A stretch of 64,000 bases of DNA, taken from positions 30,871,427-30,935,426 of the forward strand of contig CM055094.1 of the NCBI GenBank assembly GCA_029204225.1, given 5' to 3'. Numbering within the stretch: position 1 is the stretch's first letter; every line of letters begins with the position of its first letter. Below the pieces are notes generated by a model. The model was not told where the DNA came from. It did no database searches and saw only the letters and a list, made by a program, of their open reading frames with translations. Source of the stretch: Diphasiastrum complanatum. Lineage: Eukaryota > Streptophyta > Lycopodiopsida > Lycopodiales > Lycopodiaceae. Made by a program: the position numbers and the translations under genes. Of the stretch, positions 43,990 to 57,040 are shown in pieces.

Positions 43990-44896
43990 GCTTTCACCGT
44001 TAGGCAGCTGCCCTTGCCATCCAAACCCACTTGACATATAAGCAGCCAACTCGCCAACAACGATCAGACTTGACCAACTTGAAGTTCCGAAAACCAACAT
44101 TGAGATCCAACCTGGCGCCATGCCAGATCGAGGGTCTCGATGTGGGTGACTTCCCTCCAAGCAAGTCGTCCGACATACATCAAACTTAACCAACTCGAAG
44201 CTTCGTTACAAACGAGTAACATCCATTCCAAGCAAGCCATCCAACTCAGCCGACAGGTTAGAGCCCATTCCCCAAGAGCTTAACCCATTCACGTTCATGC
44301 AAGGAACACTCATAACCACAAGCCACGACAGATATGGAGACAACCAGTTCCTGGACCAAATGGTCCCGACAGCATACCACTGGCGCCACGGACCGAATGG
44401 TCCCGACGGCATACAGCTGGCGTCCCGGGATACAACCCTCAGTTATGTGCCAGGCATGCCAAGGCGAGAGCCATGACAACATTCCAGCAAGGGAGGCTGA
44501 GACTTGGTTGGAGCTCGCCCTGAGTCGCAACCCGCACTCCCCCTATAGTATTGGTGGGATTCGGCACCCCTCTCATACCAAGCACTCTACCCAAGCTGGT
44601 AAAGCACGTTTTTCTCTTTCTAAAATTTTCTCTTTCTAGAAAGTCATTTTCTCTCTCTAGATTTTATTGATCCCCAGGCTTCCTTTAATCATGCCTATAT
44701 CATGTGAGGTGATTGCACATCGATCTGAGCTCTCTGGACTTCGCTAGAACCGATCAAAGATTTTCAGCCATAGGCTTGACGCCGAATGGATTCTAGTCAC
44801 AGTGGCGCCGGGAGCAGCAGGGGCGCTGCTGGTGCCGAGGACAATGCTGGCGCCAATGGCGCCGGAAGTAAAGCTTATGAAGATAGCTTTACAACA
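43990..44896 (+). repeat. Inverted-repeat cluster: copy 2 (B, C, truncated A)
   Basis: The order follows copy 1 but D is missing and A stops at about 44896, just after the GGCGCC-rich block and TAGCTTTACAACA. Confidence 0.8.
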
Positions 44897-45660
44897 CCTG
44901 GACAGAGCACTTGGTATGAGGGAAGGTGGCGAATCCCACCAATACTATAGGGGACTACGGATTGCGACTCAGGGCGAGAGCTCCAACCAAGTCTCCACTT
45001 CCCTTGTTGGAATGTTGTCTTGGCGCCCACCTTGGCATGCCAGCGTCCCGAAGACTAGGGTCGGACACACACTTGAAATATAATCTTCTCAGATGTATTA
45101 TTAAAGTGGGATTTTTCTCAAACTGACTCTGATTACCTTCTGGATTTCAGTGTTTGATAAAAGCGCCAGTTGTAAGGCCGTTTCAAACTTTTGATCTGGC
45201 ACATAGTTGAGGGTCATATCCTGGGACGCCAACGGTATGTCATGGGGACAATTCGGTCCGGGACGCCGACGGTATGCTGTCGGGACCATTCGGTCCAGGA
45301 ACTGGCTGCTTCATATCTGGTGCGACTTGTGGTTCTGAGTGTTCCTTGCATGGACGTGAATGGTCTCTTGGAGACCTGTCGGCTGAGTTGGATGGCTTGC
45401 TTGGGTGGAAGTTACCTATTTATGGTTGTCCAGTCTGGCGTGGCGCCAGGTTGGCTTCCAGCGCTCGTGACGAAGCTTCGAGTTGGTTAAGTCTGATGTA
45501 AGTCAAATGACTTGCTTGGAATGGATGTTACTCGTTTGTAACGAAGCTTTGAATTAGTTAAGTTTGATGTATGTCGGACGGCTTGCTTGGAGGGAACTCA
45601 CCCACATCGAGACCCCCGGTCTGGCATGGCACCAGGTTGGATCTCAATGTTGGTTTACGC
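44897..45660 (-). repeat. Inverted-repeat cluster: copy 3 (C', D', B', inverted)
   Basis: It reads as the reverse complement of B-D-C. It joins the truncated A of copy 2 at one side and Copia sequence at about 45670 at the other. Confidence 0.8.
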
Positions 45661-45669
45661 ACTTCAAGT

Positions 45670-48050
45670 TGGATCAAGATGCAATCATGACATTGCTTTC
45701 AAGCTTGCCCTCTACATATGAGAACTAGGTGATGATCATATCGACACACTCAAATCTAACTCTTACCAGAGTTATCACTATGTTGCTGCAAGAAGATAAT
45801 CAAAGAAGTCGGGACGTTACGTCTACTTCCTCCTCTGATTCTCTATATGTCTTGTTGAGAGAAAGAACAGAACCTTAGTTGAATCGGCAAAGTGCATGTT
45901 ATCACATGCTACACTTTCGAACTCCTTCTGGGCTGAAGTTGTTTCAACAGCAACCTATATTCAGAACATATGTCCTACTAAAGGTCTCTCAAGAAAAACA
46001 TCATTGAAGTTTGGACAGGTACCAAACCTTCTTTATCAAACTTACGAGTTTTTGGATGTACTGCTTTTGCGCAGATTCCTCGTGATCTCAAGAAGAAGCT
46101 CGACTTCCAGAGTATCAAATGTATTTTCACGTGCTACACTACTTCAGATCAAGCCTACAAGTTGTTCGATCCTATCGAGTCGAAGATATTCACTAGCCGG
46201 GATGTCATCTTCATCGAAGATCAGTTTCAAGACCTCAAAGGAAAAGGCAGTCCCCATGTAGCCGACCTATCAGATTCTCCCGACATATTGAACTTTCCAG
46301 TTCCTCAGTCAACTGTTCCCATTGAAGGTCCAAGATCTTCTACTTTTGACGAACAACAAATCAATGGCGAATCAGAAGATGATGATGTTGCAGTTCAGCA
46401 ACTACAATATGACGAAAATGATCAACTTCCTCTATTATCCAGAAGATCTTCAAGAGCAACCAGACCACCTAACCAGTATATCGACGAGTCTGCAGCCTAC
46501 CTTGTTCAGGAACCGACGTCTATCCAAGAGGCACTTAGTCAGCTTGATTTAGATATTTGGAAAGTAGCTATGGATAAAGAGTATTCATCTCTTATCAAGA
46601 ACCAGACATGGACAATTGTCAAATTACGTAGTTGATTGCAAATGGATTTTCAAAGTCCAGTACAATGCAGATGGAAGCATCAATAGGAGAAAGGCACGAC
46701 TTGTCGCCAGAGGATTTTCTCAGGTATACAACGTTGATTACACTGAGACCTTTAGTCCAGTAGTCAAGCATTCTTCTATTCAACTTTTGCTATCATTTGC
46801 CGCTGCAATAAAATTGGAAATACATCAAATGAATGTATAGACAACATATCTCAATGAAGTTATCGAAGAAGACATTTACATGGTGCAACCCAAAGGTTAT
46901 ATTATTGAGGGTAGACACAATCATGTGCGTAAATTCTATAAGACACTTTATGGCTTGAAACAATCTGCTCGAGCATGGTTTCAAAGGATCAGTATTTTCC
47001 TTATTGATCACGACTACATACCTAGCTCTTCATATTCAAATGTTTACTTAAAAGTAGTGCAGCAGTCTTTTATCATTATCATCACCAATAGAACCAAGTC
47101 TCAGATTGAAGGACCATTGTCCCCAAACAGTTCATGAGAAGCAATAGATGCGTGAGTATCCCTATCATTCTATTATAGGATCTCTTATGTACGCCATGAT
47201 CTGTACCAGGCCAGACATAGCTTTTTCAATCAATTCTCTCAGTCAGTTTATGACTAACCCTTGTATAACACATTGGAAGGCTCTTATCAGAGTTATGAGA
47301 TATCTTCGAGCTACTATGGACTTTTGCATTTGTTATGGAACAGTCGGCAACGACAAACTCAATTTCCTCAGTGGTTACACAGATGCGAGTTGGGCAAAAG
47401 ATGTAGACACTCGTAAATCCACTTCAGGATTTACATTCTTTCTCAACAATGGTCCAATTTCCTGGAACAGTCGCAAGCAATCTTTGATTCCTCCAACTTT
47501 CCAGCAACGGCTATGTCTTAACTGGTATAAAAAACACACACACAAACAACACATCTTGCATGCACAAATGCATCTGCTTAATCATAACACACGATCATGA
47601 TTAACATCATTCACAAGTATCTCATGTAGCACAAATTATCAAAGCATTCACTCCATAATAGAAATAAGAGAACAGTCTAAATTTTTTTCCTTAAAATAAG
47701 GAGCATTGAAGTAAGTAAGAGATTCTATCTTCCACTGAATCAGAGTATATCGCAAGCAATTTGGCTGAGGAACTTACTCTCAGATATCAATATGCATCAA
47801 TATGCCCCGACATTAATATTTTTTGGTAATCAAAGTGCCATTGCCTTGTCAGCCAACCGTAGATTTTATTCTAGGAGTAAGAACATTGAACTAAAGTATC
47901 ATTTCGTCAGAAGCAAAGAGGTCAGATTGCAGTACTGTAGAACGCAAGATATAACTGTAGATATTTTTACCAAAGCATTAAGCTTGGAAGCACACAGAAG
48001 ATTTTGTGTGAAACTAAGTCTAAAGGTCAAGGCATTCAAGGATTCAGATT
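45670..48050 (+). pseudogene. Copia-A-like polyprotein, second copy, broken
   Basis: It begins inside gag (QDAIMTLLSSLPSTYEN, like 8900-8938), then jumps at about 45850 to the end of integrase (NRQSACYHMLHFRTPSG, better read in frame 45896 as SNSFWAEVVSTATYIQNICP). Integrase C-terminus, linker and RT start follow ([50 protein letters not shown]). Next come KTLYGLKQSARAW and, after the lost YVDD region, the RNase H domain (MREYPYHSIIGSLMYAMICT, GYTDASWAKDVDTRKSTSGF). About 200 bases of unrelated AC-rich sequence (47525-47720) interrupt RNase H. It ends with RSKNIELKYHFVRSKEV and IFTKALSLEAHRRF. Confidence 0.88.
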
Positions 48051-48059
48051 AAGGGGGAG
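48051..48059 (+). other. Copia-A-like polypurine tract
   Basis: AAGGGGGAG lies directly before the LTR start TGTTGGATTATTC. Confidence 0.88.
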
Positions 48060-49020
48060 TGTTGGATTATTCTCCTTCTTACTAATTGACTAATCAGTTT
48101 TAATCCTCATCCATTGTTTATCCAGTTCTGCGGATTTTCCCATGTCTTTACACAGTCTACATAATTACAAGTGTTTTTACACAATCTGCAGAATAACACA
48201 GAGTTTGACAACAGTGTCGCATTTGTCGCCTGTCAGGAATTACGAGTAAATATGTAGAGTCACATTTTTTGCATTTTTTTAAAGTGCCTCAAATGTTAAG
48301 AAAATGACTCTGGCAAAGTGTGGGGCTACCCTAAATGAGATTTAAGGACATTGTCGGGTTTTTTGCAGAAAGCCGATAGTGTCGTCCTTTTTTTACACTG
48401 TCGCCTGTGACAGTTTTAGTTCATTTTATGCAGACAGACAGATTACGGCCAATTTTCACCGCTTATCAGCAATCAATTTTTGAGAATGAACTGGATGAAT
48501 GCCAACGGACACCAGCCAACTGGCAATCGCATTTGACGACCTAATTACTTAGTATAAATCAACTATTCATACATCTCAATTATCAAGTTATCAAGTTTTG
48601 AAGATGATTAGAAGTATTGTTGTTAGCTCTCTATCAAGCTTTCAAGCTTGAACTCTCTTGAGCATTCTAGTTCAATTTTTTAGAGATTTATTTTAGAGTT
48701 GCTATTGTGGTACTGCTTATTAGCAAAGCTGTTTATTATCAGACTTATTCTCAATTACTCAAAGACAGCTTTGAGTGCGCAATTTCTATCCGCTATTGTC
48801 TTGCGCTCATTAGCATTTGATTTTTTGTTTTTCTAAATCAATACTATCTTCTTATTGCGTTCAGTATATGTCAGAATGCATGCATCTCTGTATTGCTTTT
48901 GTAACTGATAGAAATTGTCTGAGAATTCAATACTTTATGTTTGGCTATGTAATCACTTAGTATCTAGCGATTTCAAAGTTAGTTGCTAAAGATTGAAGTT
49001 GATTTTCATCACTACTACTT
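48060..49020 (+). repeat. Copia-A-like 3' LTR (right edge uncertain)
   Basis: It starts TGTTGGATTATTC right after the polypurine tract. A TATA-like TTAGTATAAATC is near 48548. The right end is not defined because the 5' copy is missing. Confidence 0.65.
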
Positions 49021-49975
49021 TTCGAAAAACCTCTGGGGGTGCTCCAAGATGAAGCCTATCTTTATATATAATGTTCTTTATATAATGTTTGTATAGATCT
49101 CAGAAAATCTTAGGCTCTCCTCGCTCTCCTGCTCACCTTCTGCCTATTCGCGGCTACTGGGCCGAACTCTTCTTGTGCTCAGCTCCACACTGATTTCTCT
49201 CTCGCTGCTGGTCTGATCCTCCACCTTGGCTCTACACTGATTTCTTCACTATTTGATATGCGCTCAGAAGCAGAAGTAAATGTGTGATCAGGGCTAGTGC
49301 TTGTACTTCATTCTTAGGCTCAAATGCGTGTCCTCCTTGCTCACTGTTTGTTGTCGATGGACAGGGAAAAGAAAAAACATGGGGCTGCGTTCTACTATTC
49401 AGGGCCATGCTATTCTTGATTTTAGTGGAAACAGCCTCAAGCTCTGGGTTTCTACTCCAAAGTTCAATGAAATCATGTGTGCAGATGTTGTGACAACCTT
49501 TTTCTAGCCACAAATTTGCCCTCAATGACTTGCTCAACCTGATATTTCTTGTGAGTCTGTCTGCTCAGTGTGTAGGAGATGAAGAGGAAGTGGATATGTG
49601 CTTAATATAAGTCTTCAGATGCGATGGAGTTCTAGCTCTCGCAGATATAGAGATGATACAACCTGGCTCATAAACGTTTTGGGCCTTCTTATAGATGGTG
49701 GTAGAGGGCCACCCTTCACCTAGCCATATTTTCACTTTTCAGACCTTTCTCTTTTTTCAGCATGTGTTTAATGCAAGGCCCATCACATCAGCCACTTTTT
49801 GTTCTTAGAACCTTCTCCTTGTACCTGTCCAATGACCTTTGTGTAAGAGGACTTTTCTAGAACTTTTCTCTTGTTTTTGAAGGTGATGTAGACACTATGC
49901 TCTCCCATTTGACATGTGGCAAGGGTGTGACGTCACTCGGTGTGATGTCACTCAAAAAAAATTTAACCCCCTATT
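49021..49975. other. Unassigned region
   Basis: No domain recognised. A 60-100 codon frame exists on both strands at 49230-49540, without a familiar motif. Confidence 0.4.
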
Positions 49976-50552
49976 AACTATCAAGTCTTAATCTTAACTT
50001 TTGCAAGGGCCATAAACTTTTCGTCAAGTTGCTAAGTGAATCTTGAATAGCAAAGGTTTGAACAAGATTAGAATAATCATCTCCTAATCCATTCAAAATG
50101 ATTTGAACTAATTCATCATCTTTGATCTTATCATCTATAGAAGACAACTCCTTATTCAAAGATTTGATTCTAAGGACATAATTTTGGGCACTTTCACTAC
50201 TTCCTTTCATGCTTTGAAGAATTTGATTCCTAAGCATGAGTATCCTTGAAGTATTCTGAGATTCATAAAGTGCTTTTAGTGAATTCCATGCCTCTTTGGA
50301 TGTGGTACAAAATGATATTTCCTTCAAAAGTTCATTACTTACATTCATTTTTATGCAATGTAATGCAACTCTACATCTCGTTTTGTACTTTACCAGTTCA
50401 ACACCTCCTTGAGGTTCTACTTCCACCTCAAGTACTATGTCATAAAGATCATGGAGTACAAGCAAAGACTCCATTCGAACTTTCCAAATATCATAATTTG
50501 TGGATGCGAGCCTTTCACTAGCTTCAAGCAAAAAACCACCCATTGATGCCAT
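49976..50552 (-). pseudogene. Copia gag (UBN2 type), truncated
   Basis: It starts MASMGGFLLEASERLASTNY at 50552. It keeps the gag core (DIWKVRMESLLVLHDLYDIV, TSKEAWNSLKALYESQNTSR, ELVQIILNGLGDDYSNLVQT) and ends at about 49976 in unrelated DNA. It is a relative of the gags of Copia-B and Copia-C. The zinc knuckle and everything downstream are missing. Confidence 0.88.
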
Positions 50553-51138
50553 TTTTGAATGTGAAAAAGCACTAAAAACACTTATGGTTTCTCTAAGAGA
50601 TCTGAACCTAAAGTCTTCTAGCAACTTGAAAGCTTATAGACACAATCCTATCACTCATGAACCAATCTAGAATGATGGAAATTTAGATTCTAATCTCAAC
50701 CTTGCAAAATCACTCCTTAATCTATGATTTTTGGCAATATTTCTCTCAACTTGAACATGCACTCAAAAAATGAGAGAAAATCATTAGATGCACCTGAATC
50801 AAGCTTCAATTTTAATTTTTTGGCTGATCTAATCCAAGAAAAAATCATAGGAATAGAATCTCTATAGAAAAAGCTTGAATTTGCACTAAAAATCTCTAAA
50901 TTTGGGTGTGTGAGTCAAATTATACATAAATTTGAATTTTCTCAACCAAATTCGGATCTGTATGGCACCACACGTGTGAAATGTACTCCTACAGCCCACA
51001 ACAAGTTCTGGTCCAAAAATTTTGAGTGTACCTATCAAATCCAACTCGCCACATCAAAATTAGCTAGTTTTCAAAAACTTGCTAATTTGGGCTTAGTTTT
51101 GCATCAATCCCATCAATATCAATAAATCCTCTTGTACT

Positions 51139-51152
51139 TGGCTCTGAGACCA
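51139..51152 (-). other. Primer-binding site of the truncated Copia
   Basis: On the minus strand, TGGTCTCAGAGCCA is one change from the iMet-type site. It follows the LTR end ATTTCCACA. Confidence 0.8.
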
Positions 51153-51900
51153 TGTGGAAATCTGCAAAATAGGACCAAGAATGGATCCTAAAATGATCCA
51201 CAAGAGGGATTGGATGTTAGAAACAATGAATCTATCAATCTACACAAGATTCAGATCAATCTAGATCAATTCTCGGCATGAAAATCTAAGAAGAGCAATC
51301 ATTAATGAAGGTAAATGTACTTGCTGGTTTCACATGTGTGAAAACCTGTCAGAGTATGAACTCTAGCTTGAAAATAAAGTACAATATGATAGGAACTCAA
51401 ATCAATCAAAACAAATGAAGACAAATGGAGGGATTGACACAAAATTGTCTCCAAAACTAGGATTGGTGTTTCATGTTGATTATGGCCAAATATGCCTCTA
51501 TATATACATTTCTTGGAGCTCGTGGTACTGATCATGCATCAGATCTCACACGTGTGAGGATGCTTTGTCATATGATGAATCATCATGCAAAATTGACACT
51601 TGGATAAACTTTCTGTTTTGAGCACTTTTGGCCCATTTTCCTACTATATGGAGAACTACTAAGAAATCTTTTAGAAATCAAAACTCGCCTACTTCAACCT
51701 TTTCCACACATGTGAGCAGTCCTCTACACATGGGATGTGACACCTAATCTAATGATTGATGTCATGTGTCAGATGACTAGAAAACTAGATTTTGGCCTTT
51801 TTAGCCACTAGAACTTGAATCAAATGTACAACCTATATGATTATGGTAGATGACAAGTACATTAATTTCACACGTGGGAACAGGCTCCACACATGTGTAA
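51153..51900 (-). repeat. 5' LTR of the truncated Copia (far edge uncertain)
   Basis: The plus-strand left edge is TGTGGAAATCTGC next to the primer site. The far edge, before Gypsy sequence at about 51900, is not resolved. CACACGTGTGA-like palindromes occur within, as in the other Copia LTRs here. Confidence 0.6.
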
Positions 51901-54900
51901 TCATCCTATATACATAAATTTGGCCTTGACCAAGCATAATTTTTGCATTTTTTACAACTTGTGGGGCGAGGCTCTTTAGAGACCTTAGCCAGGGATGGGA
52001 TTTTAGGGACGTCTTCTGGTAGTCGTCTTTCTCCATAATGTTGGGGATCGAAGTAAGATAACACTTGTTTGTCAGAATATCCCACATCATCTTCCAAGGT
52101 GATTACTGAGCACCAAGGAAGAAGTTCTTCTTCACAGGGTTTAAGGGGTGGTTCTAATGGAAGCCATGATAGTTTGATCATGTTCATCTTGATTTTGATC
52201 TCATCATCAAGGGTGATAGGCTTTGTGTTTGCAGGTTTTGACTCTTGATTGGCTTCTCGGAGTAGGGAGATGGATCCTTTTACGGAGCTCATACAATCGA
52301 CTGTAGCTAGAGCATCAATCCAATTGATGATATCATTATCAAAATCTTGATGGATTCCCAATGGCTTGTAGTGCTTCTTTAGATTTCAATCGATCATGTG
52401 ATTGGTAGTGGATGAAGTCGTTTCTTCTAACGGGCTCGCGGGCTTAATGGTCCAAGTATTTGGATCAACTCTCACAGCTCGATCCCGATTCTCCATTGTG
52501 ATACGATCTGTACCCCGGTCATGGCATACTTTGGCTAACTTTAGTCAGGGTCTTCCTAACAGAAGTCGGTAAGATAAGGTTGTTTTTGGAAGATCTAAGA
52601 CTGTGAAGTTAATGACAAAACAAAGATCAGCGACCTTCACATGTACATTTTTGACAATTCCCATGGGTTTGACACAACTCTGGTCAGCAAGTTTTATAGA
52701 AAAACCTGCAGGCTTTAAGGCACTCAGCCCCCACTCTCGATATATGTGTGATGACATGATGTTTACATCGGAACCACCGTCAAGCTACTGAAGGGAGGTT
52801 CTTGTGCTGAATATGTAGGGTAACACTACTTTTCTCATTTTTTCAAATAGCACCAATGGCCATTACGAACTGGTCATCATCACTCTCTCCATTCATGGAT
52901 GGTCTTGTAGGTGTAGTTTTATCTTCTAACCAGATGGTTAAGGCTTGGCGTAGGGGTTTGGAATTCTTCAAAACATCACCTAAGGGCAGGGTGACATGAC
53001 TGGACAATAAAGCAGTTAAGGCTTTGGTCCCACTCCCTTCTTGTTCTAGGGAGGCGAAGGGTTCTTCATCAAACTCAGGTTGGATAAGCCTTTCCTGGTC
53101 CATGGTTGAGGTAGGAGCATTCACAGCTTGGTCCAAGTGTACAGGCGAATCATAGGTTCTATTGGACGACTGAGATCACCAATAGGGGCCTTAGCTTGCT
53201 CCTCTTGTATCCACTTTTTTACCTTGATATAACGATCTTTTTCTTTCTGTGGATTGGGGTACTCTCTCGGTCCAGTGGATTTAGTGTTATGGCTTATAGT
53301 ATGGGGTTGACTATGCTCCTCGTTTAAAATTCTCTCTACCACTGGGGACTCTTTCAAGTGTTGGGCACGTGTCTGAACGTAGACAGGGGCTTCTAGTTTG
53401 TGGATTTCGCTCTCCTATCATATACAATAGTTGCAAGGTTGACAGGTGCAACAACTTGTGGCTCTATTGGTCGAGATGGGCAATCTTTATAGCAATGGCC
53501 ATGGTCACATTCCCTACAGATAGGAGCATAAGTGCCTTTACATGGGCACTCGGCGATGCAGTGGTTCTCTCCGTAGCCATAACATTGGATAGGTGTTCTA
53601 TTTCCATAGAAACATTGTTGTCTGGTAAATAAAGGATAAATAGAAACTTCAATTCCATTTGAGTAAAACAGGGGAACCCTTGATCCTCAGGCATATAGAC
53701 ATTCTCAAGGCTGAACTCTAGCTGAGGTTGAGGATCATGACTTGTGGCAGTAAGGTTTGCTAGGATGATTTGACGGTCCATCTGAGGCCCAAGCTGTCGC
53801 ACTACTAAGGCTGGTGCTGCGTTATTCGGTCCAGGTAGTGCTAAGCATTGTTGGGGTGCTTGTTGGAATGTGGGCCTTTGTTAACTCGTAATTTGGGGAT
53901 CCTGTTGTTGCATCCTCCATTGGTATTGTCATGCAACGGCTTGTATTCTTGGATTGTAGATACAAGTAGATGTATCATGATTGTTGGTGTTGCAAAAGAT
54001 GCAAAACCTTTGGGCTATCTGTCTATTCTGTGGACATTTGTTCGTCGTGTGATTTTGTTGGCATGTGGGACACCAAACATTATCATGCTTGGAAAATTCG
54101 TTGACAATAGGCCCTTATGGCGTGGTGTTTTTCAATTTCTGTTCAAAATCTTTGGATATCTTATCCATCTATGTCTGGTGGGTTTAATTCATGGTTTCAA
54201 GTTGCTGTAGCAACAATTGTGTGACAACATCGGTAATGGATCCTTCACCTTGAGATCTATGGCTTTGGTCAGAGACAATGGCTCGTGAACGTTGGGGTTC
54301 GTATTCTTCATCAGAGCCTTCATCCTCTTTGCGGATGGCATCATCCATATCATCACATAAGGTAGCATAGGATTCAGGAGGTCTAAGTTCACACCAGATA
54401 GATTTCGGGAGGCCATACATGAACCATATAAGCACGGCTTGAACACGTGCTAAGTGGGTAGGGCATTCAGTCTTAAGACATTTGAGTCATTCGATGTAAT
54501 TGCGTACCCTCTCATCCTTTCTCATTTTGATCTTACTAAGCAATAAAAATGGGCTTTCAAAGAATATAGATGATTTGAACCTCTTAACGAAGGAGTCCTT
54601 GAGTGATTCCCACTCGTTTTGTTCGTGATGCTCAAGGTTGAAATACCACTCGCGAGCGACATCAGTGAGGGTCGTACTAAAGAGTCAAAGTTTTTTTTTC
54701 TGGAGTTGTCTCTCCATAGACTTCACATGCTTCCTCATAAATTTGAAGGTAGCATGCTGGGTCGGTAGTACCACCGTATCATGGCAGATCGAGTCTAGGA
54801 GCTCGTCAATTATGTGGAATGGCTCCAGGTAATGGTACAGCAAAGGCTAATGGGTTGGGGATCCTTTGGGCTCCTGGTGGTACTAGATTCTCTTGAGGTT

Positions 54901-54922
54901 AGTTTGGATTATTGGCAGCCAT
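51900..54922 (-). pseudogene. Gypsy gag-protease, broken
   Basis: It reads from a start near 54922 (MAANNPN) through a Retrotrans_gag capsid (REWYFNLEHHEQNEWESLKD, AVLIWFMYGLPKSIWCELRP). Two zinc knuckles follow near 53580-53480 (CYGYGENHCIAEC and CRECDHGHCYKDC, which also fit CCHC spacing loosely). Next comes a retropepsin near 52780-52545 with LDGGSDVNIMSSHIYREWGL and SYRLLLGRP. DGGS stands where many families have DSG or DTG. The following linker (SVITLEDDVGYSDKQVLSYF) ends at about 51906 before the RT. At least five stops or frameshifts break the frame. Confidence 0.85.
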
Positions 54923-55109
54923 GTCGAACTGCTCTTGGAGATTCTGGAGTTGGGGATGGCTAGTTGATGGTTCCTGGTCTCCAAGTGAACTTTCTTCCTC
55001 TCTCGAGATCCTAGATTTAGTCCTTCGACTTGATCTTAGTTGCATCCAAACAAAAGATCTTGTCTAAGTTCGCAGCTTAGAAAAGTATCTTGTTTGGGGA
55101 TCCAACAAT

Positions 55110-55420
55110 TCAAACTCTGGGAATGTGAGATTGGGAATGTACGAATGTAAGCTTTGGAATATGAAATTGGGGAATGAGGTCTGGGGAGGTGAAATTGGGG
55201 ATTCCAGGATTTTTGGGATCCCAAAATTTGGGTGCTGGGATTTGGGGAATGCAGATTTGGGATTTGTAACTAGTCTCAAGACATGTGAATCTGGGGATTG
55301 TCAAAGAGTGAATGAGGGAAGCAAATCTGGAGAATTAAGATGGGAATGGGGAGTATGAATATGGGAATTTGGAGAATTGGGGATTGTAGATTTGGGATTC
55401 ACAAAAATGGGAAGGCAATT
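55110..55420 (+). repeat. G-rich degenerate TTGGGGA/TGGGAAT repeat
   Basis: Over 300 bases the motif (A/T)TTGGG(G)A(A/T)T recurs about twenty times with irregular spacing. The complementary strand therefore looks Pro/Ser-rich in all frames, which is why several overlapping ORFs appear. Confidence 0.75.
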
Positions 55421-55640
55421 CTAGGAATGTAGCTGGGTGAAAACAAAAAGTGTGATGGTTGGAGATAGGTTGAGATTTTTGGATTTCCTCTTTGTCCAGT
55501 GATAAAAGGTAGATGGATGTAGGTTATACCCAAGCGGGGAGTCAAGATATCCAATTTTGGAGTCCTGGGGTGATTTTGGGATTGTAGGAAGCTGGGAGTG
55601 AAAAAAGTCCAAATCTGTGGATCCTTTGGGAGGTACGGCT

Positions 55641-56280
55641 TGTGAAAGCTTTCAGATCCTTAAGATCCAATCTACTTGAATGATCTTTGGTTAGAAAGAG
55701 AAATACACTACCAATCTCACCAATGTAAAAAAATCAGCATCTACACACAAATTGAGATGCAAACACCAATAGAACTTGATCAAACTTGAATGAAATGATT
55801 ATGTATTGTTGTTGTCTGTACAAAACCAGCAAGCTACTATATTTTACACGTGTGGATCCAGAAATACAAATATAGATTATTCTACACATAGAATTGCAAG
55901 CAATCACCAAGATAGTGCACCAATGGATAGTAGAACCCAAGAGAACCATGTATAAGCATGAAATGAGATAGAGAAGAGAGAAGATTGCTCTCTCCATGAG
56001 TTACATCCGTTTATAGCAGATCCAAATCCTATTTGGCCACTTGGCTTTCTCACCAAAATGCTAACCCTACTAATTTTGGGTCTAGATTCAATGTACCCAA
56101 CTATTCAAATTGAATCTACTCAAACTCGCATTCTAACTTTCCCACACTTTCAAAAAGTGTTTATTCAAATTAAATTTAGACTAATGAGCTTTGAAAAGTC
56201 AACCTCTAAGTCTAAAACAAGTGTTGGCCTCAATATGCCAAATATAGCAAAATGTGATGAAACTAGTTGAATCTTTCACA
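55641..56280 (-). repeat. Copia-B1 3' LTR
   Basis: It is the reverse complement of the LTRs at 62-711 and 59994-60642, with plus-strand edges TGTGAAAGCTTTC... and ...AATCTTTCACA. The purine tract of Copia-B1 follows on its right. Confidence 0.93.
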
Positions 56281-56622
56281 CTCCCTCTTCAACTAGTTTT
56301 AGCATAGACTTTGATAATACTCCAAGTGAAGTCCTATGCTTCATGAAAAGGTCCTTTCCCAATGCTTTGGTGAAGATATCAGCTACACATTCCCTTGAAG
56401 ACACATGTTGAAGCTCCACCTCCTTTGCAAAGACTCGCTCCCTCACAAAATGATGTTGTATCTCAATATGCTTGCTCATAGCATGAAAGATAGGATTGGA
56501 TGCCATCCTTTGGGTTGATTGATTGTCACAAAAAATGATTGGGCTCTCTGAAAAATCCAACAAGTGAAAATCCTTGATCATCCTCTTGATCCATACCATC
56601 TCCTTTGTGCAATGTGTAAGAG
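56281..56622 (-). pseudogene. Copia-B1 RNase H tail
   Basis: IIFCDNQSTQRMASNPIFHA and SKHIEIQHHFVRERVFAKEV, followed by CVADIFTKALGKD, are the conserved end of Copia RNase H. It continues the frame of 60648-61577. Confidence 0.92.
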
Positions 56623-56627
56623 CTTTG
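56623..56627. repeat. Copia-B2 target-site duplication, left (CTTTG)
   Basis: CTTTG precedes TGTGAAAG at 56628 and recurs at 60643-60647. Confidence 0.95.
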
Positions 56628-57040
56628 TGTGAAAGTTTCAACTAGTTTCATCACATTTTGCAATATTTCCATAATTGACATATTGAGGCCAAAACTTGTT
56701 TATATTGCATATCAAATTTTCAACATTTGCATGTAACTTTGGAATAGTCAATTTTTTGTGATTTTGTCAAAACCCTAATATTGATTGGATCTCTAGATAG
56801 TGAGGTTGCTGGACTTCATTTGAGTGTTTTTTAATCTTAGAAAGTGGCAAAAGTCATTACATTGAGGATAGATCATAGGTTGATCAAGATTCCATGATTC
56901 TTTGTGTTGATTTGCTTGGATAAGTGCTAGAAGAGAATTGTGAGATAGTTTCAAATCTTGGTAATTTCTTTTGAAAGTATTTGTTGTTGTTCAAAGGAGT
57001 GCTTTCTACATTGAAGCAGGTTGAAAGAGAAGATCAGGTC

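Noticed and set aside
44802-45083. Ala/Gly/Pro-rich ORFs in the repeat cluster, also on the minus strand at 40576-40857
   Set aside because: They come from the GGCGCC-rich block, are open on both strands and are not conserved in frame between copies.
10326-45896. Copia-A before TE-X and the Copia at 45670 as two halves of one element
   Set aside because: Both contain the same integrase segment (ERKNRTL-like or its following residues) and parts of gag, so they overlap and are separate copies.
54638-55358. ORFs on both strands at the 3' side of the Gypsy gag
   Set aside because: They are either antisense to the gag or products of the G-rich degenerate repeat.
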